Part shown: one piece after another, positions 25,295-34,250 of the stretch
Numbering within the stretch: position 1 is the stretch's first letter
Layout: the number at the start of each line of letters is the position of its first letter
Source of the DNA: Acidobacteriota bacterium
GTDB lineage: Bacteria; Acidobacteriota; Vicinamibacteria; Vicinamibacterales; UBA2999
Length of the DNA stretch: 64,000 bases
Reading direction: 5' to 3'
Assembly (NCBI GenBank): GCA_030650395.1
Contig: JAUSDY010000021.1
Location: 48,489-112,488 of the forward strand
The notes under the pieces: model-generated
What the model was told of the DNA's origin: nothing
What the model saw: the letters and a program-made list of their open reading frames with translations, nothing else
Databases searched by the model: none
Made by a program: the position numbers and the translations under genes

Positions 25295-26427
25295 GCCACA
25301 CCCTCCACGGCCTGGTCCTCTCCCACCTCACTTGCAAGCGTCGCCATCGGAATGGCGATGTACACCAGCAGCCCGCCTTCCGCGGGTTGCCGGAATTCAA
25401 ACCGGTGCAGCGACCCATACAAATGATCGAGCCGTGACCGGGTATTCGAGAGCCCCACGCCGCGGTTGAAGTCAGTCAACCGCGCCGCCGAGAGCCCCAC
25501 ACCGTTGTCTTGCACGTCGAGCTCGAGCATCGCGCCGCGCCGGCGCGCCCGCACGGCGATGTGCCCAGGTGTGGGCCTGGGTCCAATACCGTGCTTGATA
25601 GCGTTTTCGACGAGTGGCTGAAGCAAAAGGTTGGGGACGAGCGCGTCCAGCGTGTCGGAATCGACGTCGAACACTACTGTCAGACGGTCGCGGAACCGGG
25701 TTTGTTCGATCTCCAGATACTTGGAGAGGAAGTCCAATTCGTCCGCGAGCGCCACTTCCTGCACTTCGATCCGCTGCAGCGACATCCGCAGCAGGTCGCT
25801 GAGCCGGGCAATCATCGCGTCGGCCGCTTCGACATCGCAGTGCATCAACGCCGAAATCGTGTTGAGGGTGTTGAAGAGAAAGTGCGGCTGCATCTGCCGC
25901 TGCAGGGTGTGCAGCTGCGCTTCGACCAGGCGCGTTTCGAGCTGCGCCGCGCTCAGCTCCCGGGCGCGCGCCTCGTAGTGATAGCGCAGCGCGTGGCTGA
26001 GGCCGACGATCGACCAGTAGGTCATCATCTCCCAGTCGAAGTTCAGGATGAACATCTGCTGGATTTCGGCCAGCCACGTATCCACCGATTCGCCGATCGA
26101 CCAGTAGGCCGCCATCCGCGCGGCCACGACCAGCACGACGTGCGCCAGGGTCGCCACGAAGACGCCGGCGAGATGGATGGGGATGGCCGCCTTCCACGTG
26201 GCGCGATCGAACGGGAACTTGCGCGACAGCCACAGGATCGCGGGCGTGATGCACGCCCACGAGTACCAGTAACCCATGTTCAGCGTCAGCAGCAGTCCGA
26301 AGGCGGCGGGTTTTTCGGTGAAGGTTGAAACGAAGTAGAACGCCGCAAACGCGGAAAAGAACCCGAGCGCGGTGGCGACACCGAAAATGACGGGCAGCGG
26401 CACGCGGCCCTGGTTGGAGGAAGACAT
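25291..26427 (-). CDS. LytS/YehU-type sensor histidine kinase
   Basis: A 378-aa membrane kinase. The start at 26427 (MSSSNQGRVPLPVIFG) gives four to five membrane helices in residues 10-135. The His_kinase domain follows with the typical QMQPHFLFNTLNTISALMH (phosphoacceptor His). N-box LVENAIKHGI and DNGVG, G-box VGLSNTRSRL. It pairs with the LytTR regulator, and the reading frames overlap by 4 nt. No extracytoplasmic sensor domain is present, so the signal is probably membrane-borne. Confidence 0.93.
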   Translation of the reverse strand: MSSSNQGRVPLPVIFGVATALGFFSAFAAFYFVSTFTEKPAAFGLLLTLNMGYWYSWACITPAILWLSRKFPFDRATWKAAIPIHLAGVFVATLAHVVLVVAARMAAYWSIGESVDTWLAEIQQMFILNFDWEMMTYWSIVGLSHALRYHYEARARELSAAQLETRLVEAQLHTLQRQMQPHFLFNTLNTISALMHCDVEAADAMIARLSDLLRMSLQRIEVQEVALADELDFLSKYLEIEQTRFRDRLTVVFDVDSDTLDALVPNLLLQPLVENAIKHGIGPRPTPGHIAVRARRRGAMLELDVQDNGVGLSAARLTDFNRGVGLSNTRSRLDHLYGSLHRFEFRQPAEGGLLVYIAIPMATLASEVGEDQAVEGVA

Positions 26428-26671
26428 GGCGGCACTATCGGCGGCGCGTGACCAGCGGTCAAGCGCGAAGCCATTGGTCACACCATTCGTCCCACGCGAT
26501 CTCATCGCACTGATCACCTAGCGAAGAGCGTGCCGGGCGACGCGAGTGGGATTTATCGCGGATTTGCGGGGCGACACCGCGTGGATGCGCGTACGAGATC
26601 CAGTGCGTTGAAGAACGGCGCGATTTCGTTGTCCGCTTCCAGCGGTGTCAGTCCCACTGCTGGGACGGGCC
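26428..26671. other. intergenic region between kinase and receptor genes
   Basis: I see no convincing gene or repeat here. It holds the 5' region of the kinase gene and the 3' region of the receptor gene. Confidence 0.4.
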
Positions 26672-29600
26672 TCAGAACTTGTACTGCACGCCCAGTTGCA
26701 GGCTCCTGGGGGCGTAACTGGTCGCGCCACCGAGGATGCGTCCGAAATTGGGGTTGCTCAAGTCCGCCGTCGGGAACCCGTATTGGACCCTGTTGAACGC
26801 GTTGAACGCCTCGAGGCGAACCGTCACGGTGCGTCCCGCCGTGACGCGAAACGCCTTGTAGAGTCCAAGGTCCGTCGTCGCCTGCCCATCGCCGAAAAAC
26901 GTGTTGCGCCCGATCAGGTCGGCGACCTCGCCGAACTGCGCGGTGCGGAATTTGTCGCGTGCCAGGGTTGACGTCGACGTGCCGGGGTCGGCCACGGTGG
27001 CGCCGAGGATCGACGGGTCGAGCAGGATCGGCCTGGCTTCCGGGAAGCCGTCGAAGTTCAAGTCGCGCCCGGTGTCGCTGATCGTGAACGGCGTGCCATG
27101 CGCCAGCCGCACGATCGCCGACACCGTCCACCCGCCGAACACGGCGCCCGCCACGCCCGGACGCTCACGCCAGAACGGCAGCCGGTAGCTGCCGTTGAAG
27201 GTGAAGCGATGGGGTGTATGGAACCGCGCATAGCCGCGCGCGTATTTCGAATCGGGACCGGTCTGATTGGTGTCGCCGGCGCCGACGGCGGTGGCCTCCG
27301 AGGTGGTGTCTTCAGAGAGGCTCGCGGTATAGCTGGTCTGGAACCACAACCCGCGCGAGAAGCGGCGCGTCCATTCGACCTGCAGGCCGTCGTACCAGCT
27401 CTGCGCCGCATTGGAGACGACCAGGTTGGTGGTGTAGCGGGGGTCGGGGCGCCGCTCGTTGGTGCGCGGCACGCGGAAGCTGACCTCGTTGTCGGCAATC
27501 GGCACCGCCTGCGGGCACTGGGCGGTGACGGTGATGCCGGGCAAGCCGGTGCCGGCGCACAGGACGTCGGTCGCGATGCGGTCGATCACGCGCCCGCGCA
27601 GATCGGGGAAACCGGCCGCGGATGCATTGTTCGGATGATCGGCGACGCGGATCGATCCCGACAGCGGCGACAACGGCAAATTCGCCAGCGCGTACTTCAG
27701 CAACCCCTCGCCGCGCGTGCCCGTGTACGACACCCGCAGCGTAGAGTTGAGCGGCAGGCGGCGTTCGACCGTGACATTCCACTGGCGGGTGCGCGGCATT
27801 TCGAGGTCCTCGTCCGCGATCGTGAGCGCATGGCGCAGCGTTTGCGGGCCGGGCACGAAGACGAAGCCGCCGGTCGGATCGGACGGGTGGAGAATGTCGG
27901 GCAGGGTGGTGAACGTGCGCGACAGCGCGTTGGGCGGGTTGGTCCGCAAACTGGCGCCGGTCTGCGAGAACACCGATTGGAACAACCGGCCGTCATACAA
28001 TCCGAAGCCGCCGCGAACCGAGAAGTTCCCCGCCGCCCCCCCGGCAATCCGGCCACCGAGTCCGCGCGACCACGCCGGCGACCAGGCGAGCGCCAGTCGC
28101 GGCTGAATGTTGTTGGTGTCGTTCTTGAAGCCGTAGGCCAGGCGATCGCGCGCCTCGCGCGGCGCCTGCACGAGCTCGTACCGCACGCCGGCGTTGAAGG
28201 TCAGATTCGAGCGCAGCCGCCAGCTGTCTTCGGCATAGAAGTTGTACTCGTTGAGGCGGTTCTCGAGGAAAAACGGTCCCCAGGCGCGTTGGAAGCTGGC
28301 CACGCAGCCGTCCAGAAACGCCGCGTACGACGTCGGGTAGTTGACGCCGCCGCAGGTCGCGTTGTAATTCCAAAACCCTCGGGAAAAACTGTCGGCAAGG
28401 TCGTCGAGCCGCGACAGCCGCAGGTCGACGCCGGCCTTGACCTGGTGCCGCTGCCCGACGAGGCGCGACAGGTTGTAGACCACCTGCTGGTCGGTCTGAT
28501 CGCGATTGATCGGAAAGTTGCCGGAGTTGCCGATGGAGGTTCCCGACACCGGCGAGGCGAAGAACCGCACGATCGGCGTGTCGTTGCCCGCCGCGATGTC
28601 GACGCGTGTCAGCCGCAAGCCCAACCCGTAGCGCAACTCGCCGACGGTCGCACGGCCCAACACATGCGTCCACGTGACACCAAGGTTCCCCTGCCGGTTG
28701 TTCTGCCGGGCCTGCTCGCCGATGATCACGTCATCGGACTCGAAGACCTGCCTGGTGAACTGGTAGCGTCCCCACAGTGAGTGGCTCGGGCTGGCATTCC
28801 AGTCGAGGCGCGCGCTGTGGTCATCGGCGGGTTGATTGATCGGCTGCGCGGTCTGATACGTTCGCGGGCTGCGCGGATCGTTGGGCGTGACGTTCGGGAA
28901 GCGCGCCAGCACCGACTCGATGAACGCGTGGTTGGCGGGCGTGTCGTTGCCGCGCGTCAGCCGCGGCTGCGCCAGCTCGCTCGCCAGGAACAGGTCGCGC
29001 GTATAGGTCTGAAACCCTGTGAAGCGCTTGTGGTCGGCGCTGACGAATGCAAACAACCGATCGCGCCGCACCGGAAAGCCTGCAGTGAAGCCAAACTGGT
29101 CGCGTTTGTTGTTGGGTTTGGCGAGCGCGAATGCGCTCTTCGCGTTCCACGAGCTGTCCTGGTGGAAATCGTAGACGTCACCATGCCGCTGGTTGGTGCC
29201 CGAGTTGGTCTGCACCAGCACCACCGCGCCGTAGCCGCGGCCAAATTCGGCGGAGTACGAATTGCTGATGACCTGGAACTCCTTGACGGTTGAGAGCGCC
29301 ACGCCCTGCCGGTTCTGATTCTCCGAAGAGTCGTCGTTGTTGACGCCGTTGATCTGAAACGTCGCGCCCCGCGTGCCGGTGCCGTTGAAATTGATGGACG
29401 ACCCTGATGACGCGGTCGGGTTGTTCTGGCCCGATGTGGGGTTCTCGGCAAACCCCGCAAAGGTTTCGGCCAGCGCGAGAAAGCTGCCGCGGTTGGCGGT
29501 GGGGCGATCGGCAATCTGCTGCTCGTCGAGCGAGTGCTTGATCTCACCGCTCGTGGTGTTGATGGGCGCAGCGACCGCCGTCACGGTCAGGGTCTCGTTC

Positions 29601-29926
29601 AGCGCTGCCGGGGCGAGGTCGAAGTTCTCGACGCGCGTGTCGTTGAGCGTGATGGCGACTTGCTGGCGGACGACCGTCTTGAAGCCCGCCAGGCTGACCG
29701 AGACCTCGTAGCGCCCGATCGGGAGAAACGGCTGGAGGTAGTAACCGGCCTGGTTGCTGACCGTGGTGCGCGCCTGGCCGGTATCCACGTTGCGCGAGCT
29801 GACGGAAGCCCCCGGCAAGACGCCTCCCGTCGAATCCTTCACCGTACCTTGGAGAGTACCGGTCACGGTCTGGGCAGCCAGGACTGCGGGGAACAATAAG
29901 GCGACGATCAGCGCCAATGCGGCCAT
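26672..29926 (-). CDS. TonB-dependent receptor with carboxypeptidase-regulatory-like domain
   Basis: A 1084-aa outer-membrane protein. Signal peptide to about residue 19 (LAAQ). CarboxypepD-regulatory-like domain about 20-105 (GTLQGTVKDSTGGVLPGASVSS, YEVSVSLAGFKTVVRQQ). Plug with FQINGVNNDDSSENQN and SAEFGRGYGAVVLVQTNSGTNQ. The barrel ends SLQLGVQYKF with terminal Phe. It belongs to the acidobacterial Oar-like receptor class. Close by, but on the same strand as, the LytS/LytT pair; a functional link is only positional. Confidence 0.93.
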   Translation of the reverse strand: MAALALIVALLFPAVLAAQTVTGTLQGTVKDSTGGVLPGASVSSRNVDTGQARTTVSNQAGYYLQPFLPIGRYEVSVSLAGFKTVVRQQVAITLNDTRVENFDLAPAALNETLTVTAVAAPINTTSGEIKHSLDEQQIADRPTANRGSFLALAETFAGFAENPTSGQNNPTASSGSSINFNGTGTRGATFQINGVNNDDSSENQNRQGVALSTVKEFQVISNSYSAEFGRGYGAVVLVQTNSGTNQRHGDVYDFHQDSSWNAKSAFALAKPNNKRDQFGFTAGFPVRRDRLFAFVSADHKRFTGFQTYTRDLFLASELAQPRLTRGNDTPANHAFIESVLARFPNVTPNDPRSPRTYQTAQPINQPADDHSARLDWNASPSHSLWGRYQFTRQVFESDDVIIGEQARQNNRQGNLGVTWTHVLGRATVGELRYGLGLRLTRVDIAAGNDTPIVRFFASPVSGTSIGNSGNFPINRDQTDQQVVYNLSRLVGQRHQVKAGVDLRLSRLDDLADSFSRGFWNYNATCGGVNYPTSYAAFLDGCVASFQRAWGPFFLENRLNEYNFYAEDSWRLRSNLTFNAGVRYELVQAPREARDRLAYGFKNDTNNIQPRLALAWSPAWSRGLGGRIAGGAAGNFSVRGGFGLYDGRLFQSVFSQTGASLRTNPPNALSRTFTTLPDILHPSDPTGGFVFVPGPQTLRHALTIADEDLEMPRTRQWNVTVERRLPLNSTLRVSYTGTRGEGLLKYALANLPLSPLSGSIRVADHPNNASAAGFPDLRGRVIDRIATDVLCAGTGLPGITVTAQCPQAVPIADNEVSFRVPRTNERRPDPRYTTNLVVSNAAQSWYDGLQVEWTRRFSRGLWFQTSYTASLSEDTTSEATAVGAGDTNQTGPDSKYARGYARFHTPHRFTFNGSYRLPFWRERPGVAGAVFGGWTVSAIVRLAHGTPFTISDTGRDLNFDGFPEARPILLDPSILGATVADPGTSTSTLARDKFRTAQFGEVADLIGRNTFFGDGQATTDLGLYKAFRVTAGRTVTVRLEAFNAFNRVQYGFPTADLSNPNFGRILGGATSYAPRSLQLGVQYKF

Positions 29927-29973
29927 CGAGGAAAACCTCCGGGCGCATGATAGCCCAACGCTAGAGAGACGCT

Positions 29974-29999
29974 GTAGGGCACCCCTTTATGGGGTGCCT
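29974..29999. repeat. REP-like hairpin (GTAGGGCACCCC stem)
   Basis: GTAGGGCACCCC-TTTAT-GGGGTGCC between the receptor start and the glgB stop codon. Confidence 0.8.
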
Positions 30000-30004
30000 C
30001 CCGG

Positions 30005-32170
30005 TCACTCGGGGCGGAGCAGGAGAAAACCCAACGGCGGCACGGTAAGAGCGATCGATTGCTTGAAGCCGTGCAACGGGAGTGGCTCGGATTCAACGCG
30101 ACCCTGGTTGCCAATGTTGCTGCCGCCATAGAGCGCGGCGTCGCTGTTCAGCAGCTCGCGGTACGCGCCGCCAACCGGCACGCCGACGCGGTAGTGGCGC
30201 CGCGCTACCGGCGTGAAGTTCACGATCGCCACGGTGAAGTCCGACTCGTTGGCGGCGCGCCTGGTGAGCGCGATCAGGCTGTGCTCGTGGTCGTTGCAAT
30301 CGATCCACGAAAACCCTGATGGCTCGTGATCGAGATCCCACAGCGACTGTTGCTCGGCATAGACGCGATTCAGATCGCGGATCCATTTCTGCAGTCCGGC
30401 CTGCGCGGGGTCGCCGAGCACTTCCCAATCGATCTGCCAGTCGTGGTTCCACTCGCGCCACTGGCCAATCTCGCCGCCCATGAACAGCAGCTTCTTGCCG
30501 GGATGCGCGAACATGTAGCCGTACAACGCGCGCAGGTTGGCGTGCTTCTGCCAGGCGTCGCCCGGCATCTTGTCGAGCATCGATCGCTTGCCGTGCACCA
30601 CCTCGTCATGCGAGAACGGCAGGATGAAGCGCTCGCTGTAGGCGTAGATCATCGAGAAGGTGATCTTGTTGTGGTGCCACTTGCGGTGGACCGGATCCTC
30701 CCTGGTGTAGTCGAGCATGTCGTGCATCCAGCCCATGTTCCACTTGTAGGTGAAACCCAGGCCGCCGAGGTGCACGGGCCGGGTCACGCCCGGCCACGAC
30801 GTCGACTCTTCGGCGCACATCACCACGCCCGGGCACTCGTGGTCGACCACCATGTTCAACTGCTTGATGAACTCGATCGCCTCGAGGTTCTCGCGCCCGC
30901 CGAACTCGTTCGGCACCCACTGCCCCGCCTCGCGCGAGTAATCGAGGTACAGCATCGACGCCACGGCATCGACCCGCAGCCCGTCGATGTGAAACTCCTT
31001 CAGCCAGAACAGCGCGTTGCTCAGCAGAAACGATCGGACTTCGTGGCGCCCGTAGTTGAACACGAGCGTGCCCCAATCCTGGTGCTCGCCCTGCCGCGGA
31101 TCGGCGTGTTCGTACAGCGCGGTACCGTCGAAGCGCGCGAGGCCGTGCAGGTCTTTTGGAAAATGGCCAGGCACCCAGTCGAGGATCACGCCGATGCCGG
31201 CGGCGTGGAAGGCATCGACGAGGGCCTTGAAATCTTCAGGCGTGCCGAAGCGGCTGGTCGGGGCAAAGAAGCCGATCACCTGGTAGCCCCACGACCCGGT
31301 GAAGGGATGTTCCATCACCGGCAGCATCTCGACATGCGTAAACCCCATCGTCTGCACGTAGGGCACGAGCCGCTCTGCCATGTCGCGGTAGCTGAGCAGG
31401 CCGCCCTCGGCGCTGCGCTGCCAGCTGCCGAGATGCACTTCGTAGATCGACATCGGCTTGCGCAGCCACTGCCCCCTCGTCTCGCGCGCCTTCATCCAGG
31501 CGCGATCCTGCCATTCGTAGTTGCCGCTGTTCCAGACGATCGATGCGGTCCGCGGCGGCGTCTCGAAGTAGCGTCCGCACGGGTCGGCCTTGAGCACGAG
31601 CCGGCCATCGGCGCCGAGCACTTCGAACTTGTAGCGATCGCCTTGCCCGAGGTCGGGGAGAAAGATCTCCCAGTAGCCGGCGGGCCGAATGGCGCGCATC
31701 GGATGGACGCGGCCGTCCCAGCTGTTGAAGTCGCCGACGACGCTGACGCGGAGCGCGTTGGGCGCCCACACGGCGAAGTGCACGCCGGTGCGGATGCCGT
31801 GAGTGATGGTGCGCGCGCCCAGCGTTTCGTAGAGGCGATGGTGGGTGCCTTCACCGAGGAGGTGCAAATCGAAATCGGTGATAACGGGGCCGTAGCGGTA
31901 CGGATCGTCGAGCTCTGACATCGATCCGTCTGCCCACGCCACGCGCAGGCGATAGTCGTAGCCCTCGCGTGTGGCATCGGGGACGATCTGTTCGTAAACA
32001 CCCTCGGGATGGATCCGCGCAAAGCCTTCGATGGCGCGCGTGTTGGGCCGGAACGCGCGAATGGCAAGGCCGCCGCTGACCTCATGCGGGCCGAGCACGG
32101 CGAACGGATCGGGATGCAGTCCCTTCGCAATGGCGTCGACGTCGGCGGACGGGAGGGTGGCAGACGGCAT
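30005..32170 (-). CDS. glgB: 1,4-alpha-glucan branching enzyme
   Basis: A 721-aa GH13 enzyme that makes alpha-1,6 branches in glycogen. The start at 32170 (MPSATLPSADVDAIAKGLHPDPFAVLGPHEV) replaces a longer reading that begins in repeat DNA. Domains: N-terminal GlgB domain (KGLHPDPFAVLGPH), CBM48 (about 120-220, VHFAVWAPNALRVSVVGDFNSWDGR), catalytic barrel with DGLRVDAVASMLYLDYSRE (nucleophile Asp), CAEEST (acid Glu) and LPFSHDEVVHGKRSML (third Asp), then a C-terminal beta domain. No other glycogen genes are adjacent. Confidence 0.96.
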   Translation of the reverse strand: MPSATLPSADVDAIAKGLHPDPFAVLGPHEVSGGLAIRAFRPNTRAIEGFARIHPEGVYEQIVPDATREGYDYRLRVAWADGSMSELDDPYRYGPVITDFDLHLLGEGTHHRLYETLGARTITHGIRTGVHFAVWAPNALRVSVVGDFNSWDGRVHPMRAIRPAGYWEIFLPDLGQGDRYKFEVLGADGRLVLKADPCGRYFETPPRTASIVWNSGNYEWQDRAWMKARETRGQWLRKPMSIYEVHLGSWQRSAEGGLLSYRDMAERLVPYVQTMGFTHVEMLPVMEHPFTGSWGYQVIGFFAPTSRFGTPEDFKALVDAFHAAGIGVILDWVPGHFPKDLHGLARFDGTALYEHADPRQGEHQDWGTLVFNYGRHEVRSFLLSNALFWLKEFHIDGLRVDAVASMLYLDYSREAGQWVPNEFGGRENLEAIEFIKQLNMVVDHECPGVVMCAEESTSWPGVTRPVHLGGLGFTYKWNMGWMHDMLDYTREDPVHRKWHHNKITFSMIYAYSERFILPFSHDEVVHGKRSMLDKMPGDAWQKHANLRALYGYMFAHPGKKLLFMGGEIGQWREWNHDWQIDWEVLGDPAQAGLQKWIRDLNRVYAEQQSLWDLDHEPSGFSWIDCNDHEHSLIALTRRAANESDFTVAIVNFTPVARRHYRVGVPVGGAYRELLNSDAALYGGSNIGNQGRVESEPLPLHGFKQSIALTVPPLGFLLLRPE

Positions 32171-32194
32171 GACGCAGAACGATTCTATACGGAG

Positions 32195-32307
32195 GTTCCT
32201 CACGGAGGTTCCTCACGGAGGTTCCAGACAGAGGTTCTCAACGGAGGTTCGTACGGAACCCTCGTGTGGAACCCTCGTGCGGAACCTTCGTGCGGAACCT
32301 TCGTGGT
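32195..32307. repeat. gene-less inverted 13-nt array (locus C, GTTCCTCACGGAG / GAACCTTCGTGCG)
   Basis: Four units in one direction (starts 32195, 32208, 32221, 32234) meet four units in the other direction (starts 32256, 32269, 32282, 32295) around a GTAC centre near 32253. The 13-nt unit is the same as in cassette B, but no gene sits between the arms. It lies between the divergent glgB and hydrolase starts. Confidence 0.9.
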
Positions 32308-32325
32308 AGGGTGTCCCGACATCCT

Positions 32326-33225
32326 ATGAACAGACGACGCTTCCTGCCCAAGCGTTGGTGCCTGGTGCCAGTGCTGGCGCTCGGCATCACGCTGAGCGCG
32401 CAGGCTCCGGTCAGCAACGTCGTCGAGTCCGTGGTCGATCACGGCAGGCAGATCAAGGGACTGGTTGCGCTTGATGTCGATGGCAAATCGGTCTCGAAGC
32501 GATTCGTCCTCCGAATGCCTGCCGCTCGCTGGAACGGCTTGCTCGTGATTGGCGCTCACGGCGGTGGTGGCGGCATCACTCGCCTGGCCGCTGAAGACGA
32601 GAAAATGCCATACGCGGGCACACTGATCATCGCGGGCGCCGGCGGCGATCTGGCAACACGTCTCGACCAGCAGACTCGCATGGCGGCGCTGTGGCCCCTG
32701 ATCGATCCACGCGCCAACTACGGGATTCCCGCAACCGATCCAAAGATTCGCGCGTATGCCGAAGCCGTCGGCACGCCCGTGGAAGCGCGCCGCCTCTGGC
32801 CCTATACAGGCCCCCGTGTAGTCCCCGGCACCCCGGTGACTATTCAGTACGCGCCCGAGCTCGTCACCGGCGGCGTGCGCGTGCCTACCATCGAAGTCGT
32901 CGGCACGTGGGACGACCTGGTGGTTCGGGAAGTGCGCGCCTACCGCGATCGCGTGCAGCCCCGCGACCGGCATCGCCTGTATCAAGTCGAAGGCGTGTGG
33001 CACATGTCGAGCGATGACGACGGCGTGATGTCGTTTCAGTACATCGCCACATCGCGCATGACACTCGATCCCGACGTCGCGAATGCGATGGGTGAAGGGC
33101 CGTCGTACCTGGCGACGGTCCGCGAGGCCTTTGACCATTTGGTCCGCTGGGTCGAACAGGGCGTTCCCGCGCCCGCAAACCAAACCGTCAAACCGGGTGC
33201 ACGTTTAGCTATCATTGGGAAATGA
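32326..33225 (+). CDS. secreted alpha/beta-hydrolase-like protein, probable internal deletion
   Basis: A 299-aa protein with an Arg-rich signal sequence (start 32326, [11 protein letters not shown]...SAQ). [12 protein letters not shown] looks like the first core strands of a tannase/feruloyl-esterase-like hydrolase, and GTWDDLVV and EGVWHM supply Asp and His candidates near the end. Between them the protein passes straight into [11 protein letters not shown], which in intact relatives I would expect to follow a nucleophile elbow (G-x-S-M-G-G). No G-x-S-x-G is present. About 100 residues seem to be missing in frame, joined at a Gly-rich stretch. It is probably inactive as a hydrolase. It overlaps the cyclophilin start by 4 nt (ATGA). 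Confidence 0.6.
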   Translation: MNRRRFLPKRWCLVPVLALGITLSAQAPVSNVVESVVDHGRQIKGLVALDVDGKSVSKRFVLRMPAARWNGLLVIGAHGGGGGITRLAAEDEKMPYAGTLIIAGAGGDLATRLDQQTRMAALWPLIDPRANYGIPATDPKIRAYAEAVGTPVEARRLWPYTGPRVVPGTPVTIQYAPELVTGGVRVPTIEVVGTWDDLVVREVRAYRDRVQPRDRHRLYQVEGVWHMSSDDDGVMSFQYIATSRMTLDPDVANAMGEGPSYLATVREAFDHLVRWVEQGVPAPANQTVKPGARLAIIGK

Positions 33226-33731
33226 CGACCGCGACATTTACGACCTCAGAGGGCAACTTCAAGGTGAAGCTGTACGACGACAAGGCGCCGAAGACCGTCG
33301 CCAACTTCGTCGGGCTGGCCGAGGGCACCAAGGAGTGGACCGACCCCAAGACCAATCAGAAGGTCACCACGCCGTTCTATGACGGGCTGGTGTTCCACCG
33401 CGTGATCGACGGCTTCATGATCCAGGGCGGGTGCCCGATGGGCAACGGCATGGGCGGGCCCGGCTACAAGTTCGCCGACGAGTTCGGCCCCGGGCTGCGG
33501 CACCACCGCGACGGCCTGCTCTCGATGGCCAACAGCGGGCCCAACACCAACGGCAGCCAGTTCTTCATCACGCTGGCGGCGACGCCGTGGCTCGACAACA
33601 AGCACGCGATCTTTGGCGAAGTGATCGAGGGCATTGACGTGGTGCGCGCCATCGGCAAGTGCAAGACCGCCGCGCAGGACCGCCCGGCAAAGGAAATCAA
33701 GGTCCAGTCGGTCAAGATCGAGAAAAGCTAG
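33222..33731 (+). CDS. cyclophilin-type peptidyl-prolyl cis-trans isomerase
   Basis: A 169-aa cytoplasmic cyclophilin with no signal peptide. Family blocks: [60 protein letters not shown]. The Arg in FHRV and the Phe/Gln in GSQFFITL are the active-site residues. The loop between the first strands ([23 protein letters not shown]) is a common insertion in bacterial cyclophilins. Overlaps the gene before it by 4 nt. Confidence 0.95.
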   Translation: MTTATFTTSEGNFKVKLYDDKAPKTVANFVGLAEGTKEWTDPKTNQKVTTPFYDGLVFHRVIDGFMIQGGCPMGNGMGGPGYKFADEFGPGLRHHRDGLLSMANSGPNTNGSQFFITLAATPWLDNKHAIFGEVIEGIDVVRAIGKCKTAAQDRPAKEIKVQSVKIEKS

Positions 33732-34250
33732 ATGGGGGACCCGGCCGAGTTGATGCCGCTCGTCTACGACGAGCTGCGGCGGCTGGCCGCCAGCTACATC
33801 CGCAACGAAAAACCGGGGCAGACCCTGCAGGCCACGGCGCTGGTGCACGAAGCGTTCGTGCGCCTCAGCGCGGAGAAGGGCCAGCCGTGGAAGAACCGCA
33901 CTCACTTTCTTGCCATCGCCGCCCTCTCGATGCGCCAGATCCTCGTGCAGCGGGCGCGCGCGCGTCACGCCGAGAAACGCGGCGGCGAGGCGGAGCGCAT
34001 CACGCTGGATGAATCGCTGCTGGCCGCGCACGCGGCGCCCGGCAGCGGCGGCGTTGAGGTGATCGCGCTCGATGCCGCGCTGGAGCGGCTGGCGGCGTTC
34101 GATGCGCAGCAGGCAAAGATCGTCGAGCTGCGCTACTTCGGCGGCATGACCGTCGAAGAAACGGCGGAAGCGCTCGATATTTCTCCCGCCACCGTCAAGC
34201 GCCACTGGACGATCGCCCGCGCGTGGCTGCGCAAAGAACTGGGCGGCTAG
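33732..34250 (+). CDS. ECF-like RNA polymerase sigma factor
   Basis: A 172-aa sigma-70-family protein. Region 2 is PLVYDELRRLAASYIRNEKPGQTLQATALVHEAFVRL; region 4 is ELRYFGGMTVEETAEALDISPATVKRHWTIARAWLRKEL. It belongs to the group of ECF-like factors that in Acidobacteria and Planctomycetes lies next to a Ser/Thr kinase, and the kinase gene here starts at the very next base (34251). No anti-sigma factor gene is near, so control is probably through the kinase. Confidence 0.92.
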   Translation: MGDPAELMPLVYDELRRLAASYIRNEKPGQTLQATALVHEAFVRLSAEKGQPWKNRTHFLAIAALSMRQILVQRARARHAEKRGGEAERITLDESLLAAHAAPGSGGVEVIALDAALERLAAFDAQQAKIVELRYFGGMTVEETAEALDISPATVKRHWTIARAWLRKELGG

